Positions 8,076 through 18,568 of a stretch of 64,000 nt of DNA are shown one piece after another; the first letter of the stretch is position 1, and each line of letters begins with the position of its first letter. A program made the translations under genes and the position numbers. The stretch comes from Gelidibacter japonicus. GTDB lineage: Bacteria > Bacteroidota > Bacteroidia > Flavobacteriales > Flavobacteriaceae. A model generated the notes under the pieces. It saw nothing but the letters and a program-made list of their open reading frames with translations, had not been told where the DNA came from and ran no database searches. The stretch lies in assembly GCF_010725055.1 (NCBI RefSeq), contig NZ_BJKB01000011.1, positions 35,340-99,339 on the forward strand, given 5' to 3'.

Positions 8076-10268
8076 TTATATTCTTGTTAATTTTAAAACG
8101 ACGCTAGTGTTATTTAAATTGACATGAGGGTTAATTCCTATCTTCATCAAAAAATCTCCACTGTAAGCTTTTGAAATAACTACTGGCTCTTTATTTGGAT
8201 AGACATTTATCTCTTCAACTAGATAATGTGCATCCTTATCTAAACCTTTTATTATAATTGGATTTCGCGACCCGCTCCCATAACGGTTATTCACTAAATA
8301 ATTAAACATTACAGCTTCATTTCCATTCTTGTTTACAAATATCAATGATGCAACATCATTTTTCAACGGACTCTGTAATCTGTATAGTGCTCCATGCAGA
8401 ATGGAATTACTTAATGCCGAATAATTTTTTATGGCGTTCTGACAAAATTCGAGGTCTTCCTCATTTAAATCTTCTACAACAATGTCAAATCCCAATTTAC
8501 CCATCATGGCAACGTCGGTTTTAAACTTTATTGGTTGCTTACCCCAATTGGTGACATGATTTACGGTGGCTATTGCGGGATAAAAATATGAGTATTCCCA
8601 TTGCATAAAAATGCGCTCTATGGGATCAGTATTATCACTTGGCCAAAATTCAGTAAAATATTTAAGAACGGCATAATCAACTCTCCCACCTCCACCAGCA
8701 CAAAGCATCATCGGTGTTTTCGGATATTTCGCACGAACTCGTTCCAATACTTTATAGAGTCCATTAACATAATCAATATACAGATGAGACTGGTTTGCAC
8801 CCAAGTGCTTTGAGTACGAATTATAAATGACCGCATTACAATCCCATTTTATATAGGCTAAATCAGGATTTTCAATGAATAAATCATCCACAACTCCGTA
8901 TACAAAATCCTGGACTTTTGGATTAGATAAATCCAAAACAAGTTGGTTTCTAAAATAATGTTCTTCTCGATCAGGTTGTTTGATGACCCAATCTGGATGC
9001 TTTTGATATAAATTACTTTCAGGACTTACCATTTCGGGCTCTATCCAAATTCCAAATCCCACATTGTTATTTGTCGCCGTTTCCACTAACGTGGCAATAC
9101 CATTGGGAAGCTTCTTTTTATTAACATCCCAATCTCCCAATGCTGCATCGTCATTATTTCTTGGATAATCATTCCCAAACCACCCATCATCAAGTAAAAA
9201 AAGATCTACGCCAAGCCTCCTACTGTCAACAATCAAATCTTTAAGTTTTGCTTCATCAAAATCGAAATAAGTTGACTCCCAGTTATTTAAAAGTGTATAA
9301 CGTGATCCTTCTCCGTCCAATATTTTATACTTTGTTGCCCAATTATGCAAATTTCTACTGGCAAAACCTTTTCCCTGAGACGATAAAGTGAACCAAAACT
9401 TTGGGGTTTTAAATATGACATTCTTTGCCAACCTATAATTGGATGCATCATTATTAATCCCTGAAATAATTCTTAAATTATTTAACGGATCTAATTCTAA
9501 ATCAGTTCGAAAATTACCCGACCATTCTAAGCCAGCAAACAATACGAAACCTTCATTTTCGGTAGCAGGTGTCTCCAATGACACCATAAAAACAGGTGGC
9601 TGAAATAAATTAGCTCTGGTTCCTAATTTAGAATCAAGTACTTTAATCCCATGGGTCAATCTTGTTTCCTCTGACTGCATCTCTTGTGCCCAATCTCCAT
9701 GATATTGGTTTAACCAATATTCTTTAGAACCTTTGAGATACAAGTTGGCTGAAGAAAATTTATTCAATATAACCTCACCTTTTTCCGAATGCTTAATTGT
9801 TGTCCATTGTTCTATGATGTCATTTTCAAAATAAGTGACATAAAATAAATGCACTTCGAAAGGATAAACCGGATCTCTTAATAAAATATCTGTCTGTGTG
9901 ATCCCTTCACCAATCGAGGTTATAGTCTTGCTTACATAATGTAAATCTAATGAAGTATTCCCATCGGCATGTGTTACAGCAATTGCCGGCTCCAAAAGGT
10001 TTTTGGACCCAGAAGATGTATATGTGGCATTATAAACTCCAGAATAATCTGTTCCTTGGCTATATTCAGGCGGAATGAATCCATACTCATTATCATTATC
10101 TAGTGAAGCACCAAAATATATTGTACTTAACTCGTTGCTCGTATTTACTTGTAATGCCAAGGTAGTGTTCTTCGTTTTTATTAAAATAATTTCTTGGGCC
10201 ATCATGGGTGTCAAATTAATTATGAGCGACAAGAAAATTACGAGAATATATGGTTTAAATTTTCCCAT
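8076..10268 (-). CDS. GH36 alpha-galactosidase, exported
   Basis: This 730-aa retaining alpha-galactosidase would release galactose from melibiose- or raffinose-type substrates. The ATG at 10268 (MGKFKPYILVIFLS) is preferred over one 11 codons upstream because it begins a clean signal peptide ending MMAQ. An N-terminal supersandwich domain precedes the barrel, which shows LDDGWFGNDYPRN and GIWIEPEMVS. The nucleophile is in YIKWDCN (Asp476 from this start) and the acid/base in WPSDNTDP (Asp545), followed by a C-terminal beta domain. There is no T9SS tail and no lipobox, so a periplasmic location is likely. It lies between susD and the GH-D gene on the same strand. Confidence 0.93.
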   Translation of the reverse strand: MGKFKPYILVIFLSLIINLTPMMAQEIILIKTKNTTLALQVNTSNELSTIYFGASLDNDNEYGFIPPEYSQGTDYSGVYNATYTSSGSKNLLEPAIAVTHADGNTSLDLHYVSKTITSIGEGITQTDILLRDPVYPFEVHLFYVTYFENDIIEQWTTIKHSEKGEVILNKFSSANLYLKGSKEYWLNQYHGDWAQEMQSEETRLTHGIKVLDSKLGTRANLFQPPVFMVSLETPATENEGFVLFAGLEWSGNFRTDLELDPLNNLRIISGINNDASNYRLAKNVIFKTPKFWFTLSSQGKGFASRNLHNWATKYKILDGEGSRYTLLNNWESTYFDFDEAKLKDLIVDSRRLGVDLFLLDDGWFGNDYPRNNDDAALGDWDVNKKKLPNGIATLVETATNNNVGFGIWIEPEMVSPESNLYQKHPDWVIKQPDREEHYFRNQLVLDLSNPKVQDFVYGVVDDLFIENPDLAYIKWDCNAVIYNSYSKHLGANQSHLYIDYVNGLYKVLERVRAKYPKTPMMLCAGGGGRVDYAVLKYFTEFWPSDNTDPIERIFMQWEYSYFYPAIATVNHVTNWGKQPIKFKTDVAMMGKLGFDIVVEDLNEEDLEFCQNAIKNYSALSNSILHGALYRLQSPLKNDVASLIFVNKNGNEAVMFNYLVNNRYGSGSRNPIIIKGLDKDAHYLVEEINVYPNKEPVVISKAYSGDFLMKIGINPHVNLNNTSVVLKLTRI

Positions 10269-10422
10269 TATATTTGGTTTATTACATATTAATAATAGCA
10301 TATCATATAGTATTTTAAGAGGCTGATATTAAGGATTATTTAAAACTGATAGAACCATAGATGTCATTTTCAGAAGGAATTTTTAAAAACAATACACGCA
10401 AAAATGCTTTTTATTAGTCTTT

Positions 10423-11952
10423 TTAATAGCCTTCATTTTGATCCCCATCATCAATATCTGGATTGATTAGGATTTCAGTTAAAGGAATTGGGTATCTATT
10501 GTGAAAATTCGCAATTGTACCGTTTTCGTTTGCCCATTTATTCCGAACCTTTACCAACTCCACTAATTTCCCGGTGCGTATAAGGTCCATCCTTCTCCAG
10601 CCTTCAAATGCCAGTTCGCGCATACGTTCATCCAATATATTCCTTCTGAAATCGGACTGCGATAAACCATTCCATGCCATGTCTCCGGGCATAGTGCCCC
10701 CAAAGGCCCTATTTCTAACCAGGTTGACATAAGTCTCTGCTTCATTAGTACTGCCTAATTCATTAAGGCATTCGGCATAACATAATAGTACATCTGAATA
10801 TCTCAAATATGTTTTATTTTTCCCTGAATACCAAAATGATATTGAACCTTGAGTGCGTATGTCTTCATACTTTCTTATATGGGGATCAAGTTCATCTCCC
10901 CCAGCCCCTGCCGGTATTGGAGGAATTGAGCCTTTATAGGTAAAGTCATAACGAATACTGGCATTTTTACGTAAATCTCCTGGCTCCCATAGACCACCAT
11001 CAACTACATCAGTATAGCAATATTTCGTTGGAAGAAGTAAATCATAGCCACCAAAATAAGCATATTGATCAACGTTAGCTACAGCTCTAGATCCTGTCTG
11101 CCATTGGAGTTGATTATTGTCTGGATAAGTATTATTAAATTGAAACTCATAAATCGATTCCTGAGAATTTGCATTATTAGGACTAAAAACACTGGAATAA
11201 GATGGTAAAAGACTGTAAGTTCCAGAATTTATAACTTTACCAAACCATTCTTTTGCTATATTATAGTCACGGAATTCAGAGGTCTCAGGTGCATACATAT
11301 AAACTTTTCCGAGCATGGCCTGAGCAGCCCCTTTTGTGGGTAGTGATGGGTTTTCTTGGGTGACTGGAAGATTAGCCTCGGCTACAAGAAGGTCGTTTGT
11401 GATATAAGTATATACATCTTTTAGTGACTTTCGACCGGATCCGAGTTCTGCTACACGACCATAGTCCACGATTGGAATTTCACCCCAATAGATGGAAAGT
11501 TCAAACATTAAAGTTGCTCTAATAAAACTCGCCTCACCTAATAGGATTTTCCGACGGTTTTCATCTTCTTCATTATTGATTCCGAGAAAATAAATTGCTT
11601 GTGCCGCAGGACCAATAATTTGAAAACGAGAATTCCATTGTGCATTAATGACACTATTCTCTTTCGACAAGTATCCGTTATAGTAATCGAGGCCTGCTTG
11701 TTCGGGAACAGTAGTTACTTGATATGTGCCCTGTTGAGTTTCATCAGTACCTAACTGAGTGATTAGTCCCCCACGGTCCTTTTGAATATTTCTCCATGAG
11801 CTAAACGCACCTAATACAAGTGGTTCCATTTTTTCTAGGGAACCGAATATTTGTTCATCTGTTAATGCGGTCTCAGGGTTTAGATCCAAATAATCCGAAC
11901 ATGAGACTAACAAAACGATCAATGTTAATATGGCTAAAATTTTTGTTTTCAT
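10423..11952 (-). CDS. susD: SusD/RagB-family outer-membrane glycan-binding lipoprotein
   Basis: The 509-aa SusD homologue would cap the SusC barrel and bind the oligosaccharide. A lipoprotein signal peptide has its lipobox Cys at residue 18 (LLVSCSDYLDL), with an acidic residue after the Cys compatible with surface export. The TPR-like helices and the C-terminal RagB/SusD block (NERMRELAFEGWRRMDLIR-like) are present, ending in NPDIDDGDQNEGY. It starts 28 bp after the end of susC, which is the standard order and makes them one operon. Specificity for galactosides is inferred from the neighbours. Confidence 0.95.
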   Translation of the reverse strand: MKTKILAILTLIVLLVSCSDYLDLNPETALTDEQIFGSLEKMEPLVLGAFSSWRNIQKDRGGLITQLGTDETQQGTYQVTTVPEQAGLDYYNGYLSKENSVINAQWNSRFQIIGPAAQAIYFLGINNEEDENRRKILLGEASFIRATLMFELSIYWGEIPIVDYGRVAELGSGRKSLKDVYTYITNDLLVAEANLPVTQENPSLPTKGAAQAMLGKVYMYAPETSEFRDYNIAKEWFGKVINSGTYSLLPSYSSVFSPNNANSQESIYEFQFNNTYPDNNQLQWQTGSRAVANVDQYAYFGGYDLLLPTKYCYTDVVDGGLWEPGDLRKNASIRYDFTYKGSIPPIPAGAGGDELDPHIRKYEDIRTQGSISFWYSGKNKTYLRYSDVLLCYAECLNELGSTNEAETYVNLVRNRAFGGTMPGDMAWNGLSQSDFRRNILDERMRELAFEGWRRMDLIRTGKLVELVKVRNKWANENGTIANFHNRYPIPLTEILINPDIDDGDQNEGY

Positions 11953-11980
11953 AATCTTTTCTTTTATCTCTTTATATTAT

Positions 11981-14900
11981 TTACATGGAAATTTGAGCTC
12001 CCATTACAAACATTCTCGAAGTAGGATAGAAATCTCCACCTTCAGGATCGTAACCTTTATATTTTGTTATTGTAAACAAATTAGAGCCGGTGACATATAA
12101 GCGCAATTTTTTAAAATTCAAATTATTAGAAATCATACTTGGAATATCGAAGGATAACGTTAATGCATTTAATCTCAGAAAAGAGGCATCTTGTATAGCA
12201 TTATCTGTTTCATACAATCCATACCTACTTCCGCCGTTAAAGGCTCTTGGTATGTCTGAGTTTGTATTTGATGGGGTCCAACGATCAAGCAAATCTATAT
12301 GACCTGCACTCATACCATAAGAATTCATATAACTTTCATAAATCGGACTTATCTTTTTGCCTCCAATAGAATATGCAAACACTGCTGTGAGACCTATTCC
12401 TTTATAATTTAAGCTCGTATTAAAACCCCCATAAAAATCAGGATCAGTTTTTCCAACAACATACTTATCATCATTATCAATTTTACCGTTATTATCACGA
12501 TCGACCGGTAAAATATCTCCTGGGCTTACGCTTCGTCCCCCAAAATCGATAGCATTGATGGCATCCGCATCAGAGGTTTGGGCTATTTTATCAAATTGAT
12601 ATACATAAATGGAGTTGATCGATTCACCCACAAACAAGTTACCCGTTCTTTGGACGTCCGTTCCGGTTGCTCCTCCATAATTATATATAGCTTCTAATCC
12701 ATCGAAAAGCTTAGTAACTTTATTGACCGAAGATGAAATGTTAGCAGATATGTCCCATGTAAAATCCTCCCGGTTAACAATATTTGTATTGACCGCAATT
12801 TCAATACCTTTGTTAGTAGTTTCTCCAACATTATAAATGATCTTCTGAAACCCAAATCCAGCAATTGGAGAGAGTAGTTTTTCCATTAACAAGTCTGAAT
12901 TTACTATATTAAAATAGTCCACCGTTAGACCTAAATTGTTTTTGAATAACGACATATCAATACCAACATTTAATTGTTTTTGCTTTTCCCAGCGCAGGTC
13001 AGGATTTGCAAAATATCCATAAGGTTGATAAGTAGAAGTCCCGTTAGAAACGGATGGACGATATAAAGATAGATTTCCATAACTTGGAATGTTCTGGTTT
13101 CCAACAATACCGTAACCAGCGCGTAGTTTAAGTTGATTGATATTAACAGCGTCTTCAAGAAACTCTTCTTTTGCCACATCCCAACTCGCAGATACCGATG
13201 GGAAAATGGCCCACTTATTCTTTGGCCCGAATTTAGAAGATCCGTCAAAACGGGTTGTGGCGGTGACTGAATACTTTCTATCGAAAGTATAAACAACCCT
13301 ACCTATAAAAGACGCGAGAGTGTTTATATTAAAATCTGAACCAAGATATACGTTTTCTCTTTGCTCATTTCCCTGCAGATAGTGATAGGTTAAATCATCG
13401 GATTCAAATCCAACACCATACACATCCGTGTTATTATTTGTATTCCGAGATAATGAAAAACCAGTCAAAACGTTCAGGTCATGAATCCCATTTAAAGTCG
13501 TTCTAAAATTTATGGTATTATCCAATTGATAATTAAACTGAGCATAACGGTAATGATGTGCTTGACCATCCTTCGAATTTCTTAAAGATTGCCCAGTGGT
13601 GGATGGCATATATTCGAAATTCGCCTGATCTATGGCATCTATAGAAGCAGTTGTCCTTAAATCTAATCCGTCCATAAGTTTAATGTTTATAAAGTTACTA
13701 CTGGTAATGTGGTTTTTAGTACTTCTGTTATCAATGGTCAAACTCAAAATCGGGTTGTAGCTGTTGGTATTAACTACGTCCGCATATTTCAGATATGGTG
13801 CAGTAGAGTCAATTTCCAAAAAAGGATTAGCATTAAGAGCATTCGTAAAGGCACTACCTTCAATATAAGTCGATTTGTTTCTCGAAAATGTTGTGTTAGT
13901 CCCAATCTGAAGCCAGGATTTTACATCTTGACTTAAATTTATCTTTGCATTATACCTTTTAAAAGATGAATTTTTGAGTAAACCGGTTTGGTCTGTATAA
14001 TTGAAACTTAAATAATAAGTGCCTTTATCTCCACCGCCTGAAAAACTCAAGTTGTGATTGCTTTGAATTCCTTTACGAGTAACTTGATCCAACCAATTGT
14101 AGCTTTTCCCATTTCTGTGGGCGTCTAACTCATACTGAGCAAATACATTGGAACCTTCCGTGGTTATCTGGTTGACATAAGCATTACGATCGGCTCCTGG
14201 ATTAGCATTCATATAGGCATTGGCAAAAGCATCGACCCTAAGATCAAAAAGCTGATTAGCATTCAGAAGAGGAAGCGTTTTACTGAATTCAGAAATACCA
14301 GTCCACGTATCAAATTCTATTGTCCCGGAAGTTCCTCTAAGTCCCTTTTTTGTAGTTATAACTATTACGCCATTAGAAGCTTTAGATCCATATATGGCGG
14401 TAGCAGATGCGTCCTTCAAGACATCGATACTCGCCACATCATTAGGATTTATTGCCTCCAAAGCATTATCCATAATTAAGCCATCCACTACAAAAATTGG
14501 ATTATTGCCAAATTTAATCGAATTATTCCCGCGAACTTGAATAGAAGAACTTCCTCCAGGTGTCGGATTTTGCTGAATGTGAACTCCTGAAAGACGTCCC
14601 TGTAAAGATGTCAATACGTTGGACGACGGTGTTTCGCGAAGTTTTTCTCCTGAAACGTTTCCCACAGCTCCTGTTAGATCACTTCTTTTAACCACTGCAC
14701 CCACTATCACGATTTCGTCTAACTCATTTAAATCTGGTTGTAAACTAATATCAATTTTGGTTTCTGAACCCACAATAATTGTTTGGGTAATAAATCCAAT
14801 GTAGCTAAACTCAAGCACAGCGTTAGCTGAAACATTTTCTAAGGTGTAGGTGCCATTAAAATCAGCAACCGTACCTCTATTTGTGCCTTTAATTATTATA

Positions 14901-15022
14901 CTAGAACCAGGTAGTGGTAAATTGTGGTCATCAGTAACCCTTCCAGAAATAGTTTGGGAATAAACATTTCCAAGACAAGTAATAGCAATTAACAAGCAAA
15001 AGTAGCTTATCCTTTTTTTCAT
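11981..15022 (-). CDS. susC: SusC/RagA-family TonB-dependent transporter
   Basis: This 1,013-aa outer-membrane barrel imports the glycan bound by SusD, using TonB energy. Order of parts: a signal peptide ending VYSQ (about 1-23), a carboxypeptidase-D-like regulatory domain (about 24-100, TISGRVTDDHNLPLPG), a plug with the SusC signature (ASATAIYGSKASNGVIVIT, about 205-225), then a 22-strand barrel ending in MFVMGAQISM. There is no N-terminal sigma-interaction (STN) domain, so regulation by an anti-sigma partner is unlikely. This fits control by the AraC protein nearby. Length is normal for the family. Confidence 0.96.
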   Translation of the reverse strand: MKKRISYFCLLIAITCLGNVYSQTISGRVTDDHNLPLPGSSIIIKGTNRGTVADFNGTYTLENVSANAVLEFSYIGFITQTIIVGSETKIDISLQPDLNELDEIVIVGAVVKRSDLTGAVGNVSGEKLRETPSSNVLTSLQGRLSGVHIQQNPTPGGSSSIQVRGNNSIKFGNNPIFVVDGLIMDNALEAINPNDVASIDVLKDASATAIYGSKASNGVIVITTKKGLRGTSGTIEFDTWTGISEFSKTLPLLNANQLFDLRVDAFANAYMNANPGADRNAYVNQITTEGSNVFAQYELDAHRNGKSYNWLDQVTRKGIQSNHNLSFSGGGDKGTYYLSFNYTDQTGLLKNSSFKRYNAKINLSQDVKSWLQIGTNTTFSRNKSTYIEGSAFTNALNANPFLEIDSTAPYLKYADVVNTNSYNPILSLTIDNRSTKNHITSSNFINIKLMDGLDLRTTASIDAIDQANFEYMPSTTGQSLRNSKDGQAHHYRYAQFNYQLDNTINFRTTLNGIHDLNVLTGFSLSRNTNNNTDVYGVGFESDDLTYHYLQGNEQRENVYLGSDFNINTLASFIGRVVYTFDRKYSVTATTRFDGSSKFGPKNKWAIFPSVSASWDVAKEEFLEDAVNINQLKLRAGYGIVGNQNIPSYGNLSLYRPSVSNGTSTYQPYGYFANPDLRWEKQKQLNVGIDMSLFKNNLGLTVDYFNIVNSDLLMEKLLSPIAGFGFQKIIYNVGETTNKGIEIAVNTNIVNREDFTWDISANISSSVNKVTKLFDGLEAIYNYGGATGTDVQRTGNLFVGESINSIYVYQFDKIAQTSDADAINAIDFGGRSVSPGDILPVDRDNNGKIDNDDKYVVGKTDPDFYGGFNTSLNYKGIGLTAVFAYSIGGKKISPIYESYMNSYGMSAGHIDLLDRWTPSNTNSDIPRAFNGGSRYGLYETDNAIQDASFLRLNALTLSFDIPSMISNNLNFKKLRLYVTGSNLFTITKYKGYDPEGGDFYPTSRMFVMGAQISM

Positions 15023-15120
15023 AATTTTAGTTTTATGTTAATAGATATTAAAAAGTTGTATTTATCTTTATTTATCCTTGGCTATTACATATTAATAATT
15101 CCAGTGGTCATATTCTTTTA

Positions 15121-15237
15121 TTTACAACTTCTAAACACCAATTTATTAGTTGCTACTATTACTCTATAATCCATAGATAAGGTTCTAAATTATCGCTATA
15201 GAAATAGTCAAACAAAACTATTTTACAACCTCTATAC
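15121..15237. promoter_or_regulatory. Paired TTTACAAC motifs upstream of susC
   Basis: The 16-mers tttacaacttctaaac (15121-15136) and tttacaacctctatac (15222-15237) agree at 14 of 16 positions and lie about 100 bp apart in the susC upstream region. A TTTACAAC core also occurs in reverse orientation upstream of the symporter gene (near 19974). They could be regulator half-sites, though AT-rich chance similarity is not excluded. Confidence 0.25.
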
Positions 15238-18200
15238 TTCATTAAATTGCTTTTCCTTAAGCATTTGCAAATGCAATGTTACCCCTAAGTGGCTTTTGTC
15301 TTTATCCATAACCTTTAAAAAAGCGGTTTCGGCTTCCGAATACCTGTTTAAACCCAAATAACCCAGGCCTTGCATATATAAACAGTGAATAGTATTACGC
15401 ATGTCTAAATCATCTTCCCAAATCATTAAATCAGGAAGAGATACAGCAAAATAATCAATAGTAACATGATCATTCAAATGACGTTTCCCGTACTCAATCA
15501 TTTTTTCAAAACGGCTATTTGCTTGTTTTAAATTTTGTAATTCCAATAAGGCTAGCCCTTGGTAAAAAATAGTATCCGGTTGTTGATCATTATAAAAAAT
15601 CGCGGCGGCAGGTTCACTTAATCCCTCACTTGCTTTTGTAAAATAATTTTTTGATTTGGTCGTCAAACCTTTTTTTTCATAAGCCAATCCTAACCAATAA
15701 TTAATATCATTTTCTTGCGCTCCATGTAGTTTTCCCTCACCAAAATTATCCGGAAATTTATCTGTTCGCATTAAGCATTCAATCGCCTGATCATATTTTT
15801 TCTGAGTTATAAAATCTTTTGCGAGGTTTATAAGACTTACAACATACTGTTGCGGAACTTTTCCTTCAGCACCCTCCCAAGGATGAAAATGTCGATCCAT
15901 CAATAACATGTAGGCTTTTTCCGATTCACCCAATAAATTATATAGAGTGACACGTTCCAAATAAACATCATCGCGTTCAATAACCAAATCCAAATGATTT
16001 TCCAAAAACGAGAGTCTAAATTCTAAATCTTTATTCAAACGCTTATACAATTGATCCAGTTCCATAAGGATTCGGGAATCACTTGGATCTAAAGCAAAGG
16101 CTTTCTCCAAACACTCCAAAGCCTCTTGATTTTTTCTCAATTTATTATAATAACCAAGCGATAAATTACGATATACAGTTGGAAATGTTCCATCTAAATC
16201 AATAGATGCTTCCCAATGAAAGATAGCCACATCATATTGTTTAGCCGCATACCAAAAATTTCCTAAGTAGTAATGTGCTTTAGCATCTGATGGATTTAAT
16301 TTTAAAGCTGCCTTCAATCCTGCCACGGCTTCTATTTGGTTCGGAAAACAATAATTAGAGCTGACACTACTTGCTGTTTTATAAGCCTCTAAAGCATTAG
16401 AAGTATTGTTCGTTTTTTCATAAAACCATCCCAAATAATACCAGGCCATGGGATAGTCATTTCTTTCCTCAATACCTAAAATGATTAGAGCAATTGCTTC
16501 GTCATAGAGACCAGCATTCGCATAATCTAAAGAATATTCTATATAATTATGAATATTACCTCTTAGCAGTAATTGCATAGCTTTTAAATCTTCTTGCTCC
16601 TTGCTAAGAAGGTATTTTTCGAACATCACACCGAAATTAAAATGGTCTTCATTAAGATATTCGCTATTAAGGTGTTGCGCGTTTTGATTTTCTTTAAGCA
16701 ATCGCAGCAAAACCAATTTTAAGTGCAAAGCCTTGTGGTCTTGAGTGTTTTTTGCAATCGATTTATTAATATGCACCAACGCTTGATTATAATCCCCTTT
16801 TTTAGCATCCAATTGTGCCAAATAAAAGTAGGCCTGATTTTGCCATGCGGCGTTCCACGTTGACTTATAAAAAGCGTCATAAGCCTCTTCATTGTTTTCT
16901 TGATATTTAAGACTTAAACCCAAATTAAAATATGGTTCCCCGTCATAAGGATTAGGATTTCTTCTGGTTAAGGTGCTAATTGCTTTTCTAAAGTAATTTT
17001 CAGCTTCAGCAAATTTTGCTCTACGCATTAACCATAAGCCTAATGCATTATTGCAACGGACATCACTTGGATCTCTCCTTAATGCTTCCTCATAATATGG
17101 AATGGGATTATAAGTAGCATGTCGATATTGCTCTAAATGTTGTCCGGTAAGAAACAACTGCTCGTTATACTGTATATCCTTGGGTTCAATAGCAGCCTGC
17201 GCTGAGTTGGGAATGTCGCTTTCATTATCTCCTTCATACTTCCAGTCAACTAATAAGTTATTATAACCATCCTTTACAGAAATAGAAACATTTTCCAAGG
17301 TCTGTTCAGTGAAATTAATTTTATTTTCATAAGAACTCTCTGGTGAAGCATTTACCCTATCCTCAAGCAAAGTAACATTCTCTTTTTTTACGACAATTAC
17401 CATATTTGGATATATTCCTGTAGTATAAACCTTAACCACTAAATCATCTCCTAATCTCTCTAAATTAACCATAGCTTTATGGGTCGCGTTCTTGACTAGG
17501 CCAACGTCTCTATAGGGCATGAAATACTGTACGAAATCTTTTTGTTCGCCAGGCATTAACCAAGTAAAATCCGGTTGATTGTCTGTATAGACGCCACACA
17601 TTAACTCAATATATGGTCCATCCTCATCTGTTAAATTACGATCCCATGCCCGACCAAAATCTCCATTACCCCAAGTCCATTGTTTTTTTCCAGGAGAAAT
17701 ATGATGATTGGCAACATGTAATAAACCAGCTTTAGAATCATTCTCATACCCCCCAACAAAATTATACTTAGAATTTATAGCCATATATGATGTAGGTACT
17801 GGGATATTCTTATAATTGGAAATATCAGTGCCGGGTGAATAATCAACTTTATAGTAAGTGCCTTTCGCGATTGGAAAAGAAGACACATCACGCTTTCCAT
17901 GATCAAATACCGCATTGACATCGGGTGGAAATACAGACTGATAATCGTCATTAACTTTTACCGCAGGATTAGCCCACCACAAAAACGTTTGAGGAAAAGA
18001 AGTCCTGTTATATATTTTAACTTTTATTTCTAAATATGCCTTTTCCGGATGTAAAGTAAATCCTGCCATCCCTTTAGTGCGGAACATTCGCTCCAACTCA
18101 CTACACCAAACTGTGGCACTTCCGTTGGAATGTTCCTCAATGGTAAAATCAACAGCATCAAAGGTAGTGGGACGATGATGTTGGGGCCAGTTAAATTCAA

Positions 18201-18543
18201 TGCCGCCTGAAATCCATGGACCTGTAAGGCCAACCAAAGCCGGTTTAATGACATGGTTATAATACACAAAATGACGCTCCTTTGTTTTATCATAGGCCAT
18301 TTGGACCCTACCTCCTAATTCCGGCAAAATCATAATTTTTAAAAAATCGTTTTCAAGATAAACAGCTAAATATTCTTTATCCACCTTTTCATCCGCGATT
18401 TTTTCAATTACAGGATAAGGATAAACAGAACCAGTGCTCCCTTGGTAAACTCTTTTTTCAATAAATACCGGGTTCTTCTCTGGCTTTCCAGCTTCATAGG
18501 TAGGCAATATTATTGTTTCTTGCCAAACTTTTACTTTTCGCAT
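15232..18543 (-). CDS. DUF5107 domain protein with TPR repeats
   Basis: The 1,103-aa protein has no signal peptide, so it is probably cytoplasmic. Residues about 1-330 form a DUF5107 domain, a beta-sandwich resembling sugar-processing and mutarotase folds (LPELGGRVQMAYDKTKERHF, GIEFNWPQHHRPTT). The remainder (about 460-1100) is a long array of tetratricopeptide repeats such as CNNALGLWLMRRAKFAEAEN. Such proteins recur in Bacteroidetes sugar-utilisation loci but their reaction is not known to me. The start lies 25 bp after the symporter gene, so the two are probably cotranscribed. A carbohydrate-active role is inferred from fold and context only. Confidence 0.85.
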   Translation of the reverse strand: MRKVKVWQETIILPTYEAGKPEKNPVFIEKRVYQGSTGSVYPYPVIEKIADEKVDKEYLAVYLENDFLKIMILPELGGRVQMAYDKTKERHFVYYNHVIKPALVGLTGPWISGGIEFNWPQHHRPTTFDAVDFTIEEHSNGSATVWCSELERMFRTKGMAGFTLHPEKAYLEIKVKIYNRTSFPQTFLWWANPAVKVNDDYQSVFPPDVNAVFDHGKRDVSSFPIAKGTYYKVDYSPGTDISNYKNIPVPTSYMAINSKYNFVGGYENDSKAGLLHVANHHISPGKKQWTWGNGDFGRAWDRNLTDEDGPYIELMCGVYTDNQPDFTWLMPGEQKDFVQYFMPYRDVGLVKNATHKAMVNLERLGDDLVVKVYTTGIYPNMVIVVKKENVTLLEDRVNASPESSYENKINFTEQTLENVSISVKDGYNNLLVDWKYEGDNESDIPNSAQAAIEPKDIQYNEQLFLTGQHLEQYRHATYNPIPYYEEALRRDPSDVRCNNALGLWLMRRAKFAEAENYFRKAISTLTRRNPNPYDGEPYFNLGLSLKYQENNEEAYDAFYKSTWNAAWQNQAYFYLAQLDAKKGDYNQALVHINKSIAKNTQDHKALHLKLVLLRLLKENQNAQHLNSEYLNEDHFNFGVMFEKYLLSKEQEDLKAMQLLLRGNIHNYIEYSLDYANAGLYDEAIALIILGIEERNDYPMAWYYLGWFYEKTNNTSNALEAYKTASSVSSNYCFPNQIEAVAGLKAALKLNPSDAKAHYYLGNFWYAAKQYDVAIFHWEASIDLDGTFPTVYRNLSLGYYNKLRKNQEALECLEKAFALDPSDSRILMELDQLYKRLNKDLEFRLSFLENHLDLVIERDDVYLERVTLYNLLGESEKAYMLLMDRHFHPWEGAEGKVPQQYVVSLINLAKDFITQKKYDQAIECLMRTDKFPDNFGEGKLHGAQENDINYWLGLAYEKKGLTTKSKNYFTKASEGLSEPAAAIFYNDQQPDTIFYQGLALLELQNLKQANSRFEKMIEYGKRHLNDHVTIDYFAVSLPDLMIWEDDLDMRNTIHCLYMQGLGYLGLNRYSEAETAFLKVMDKDKSHLGVTLHLQMLKEKQFNEV

Positions 18544-18568
18544 ATCAGTTTAAGTATTAATTATAATT

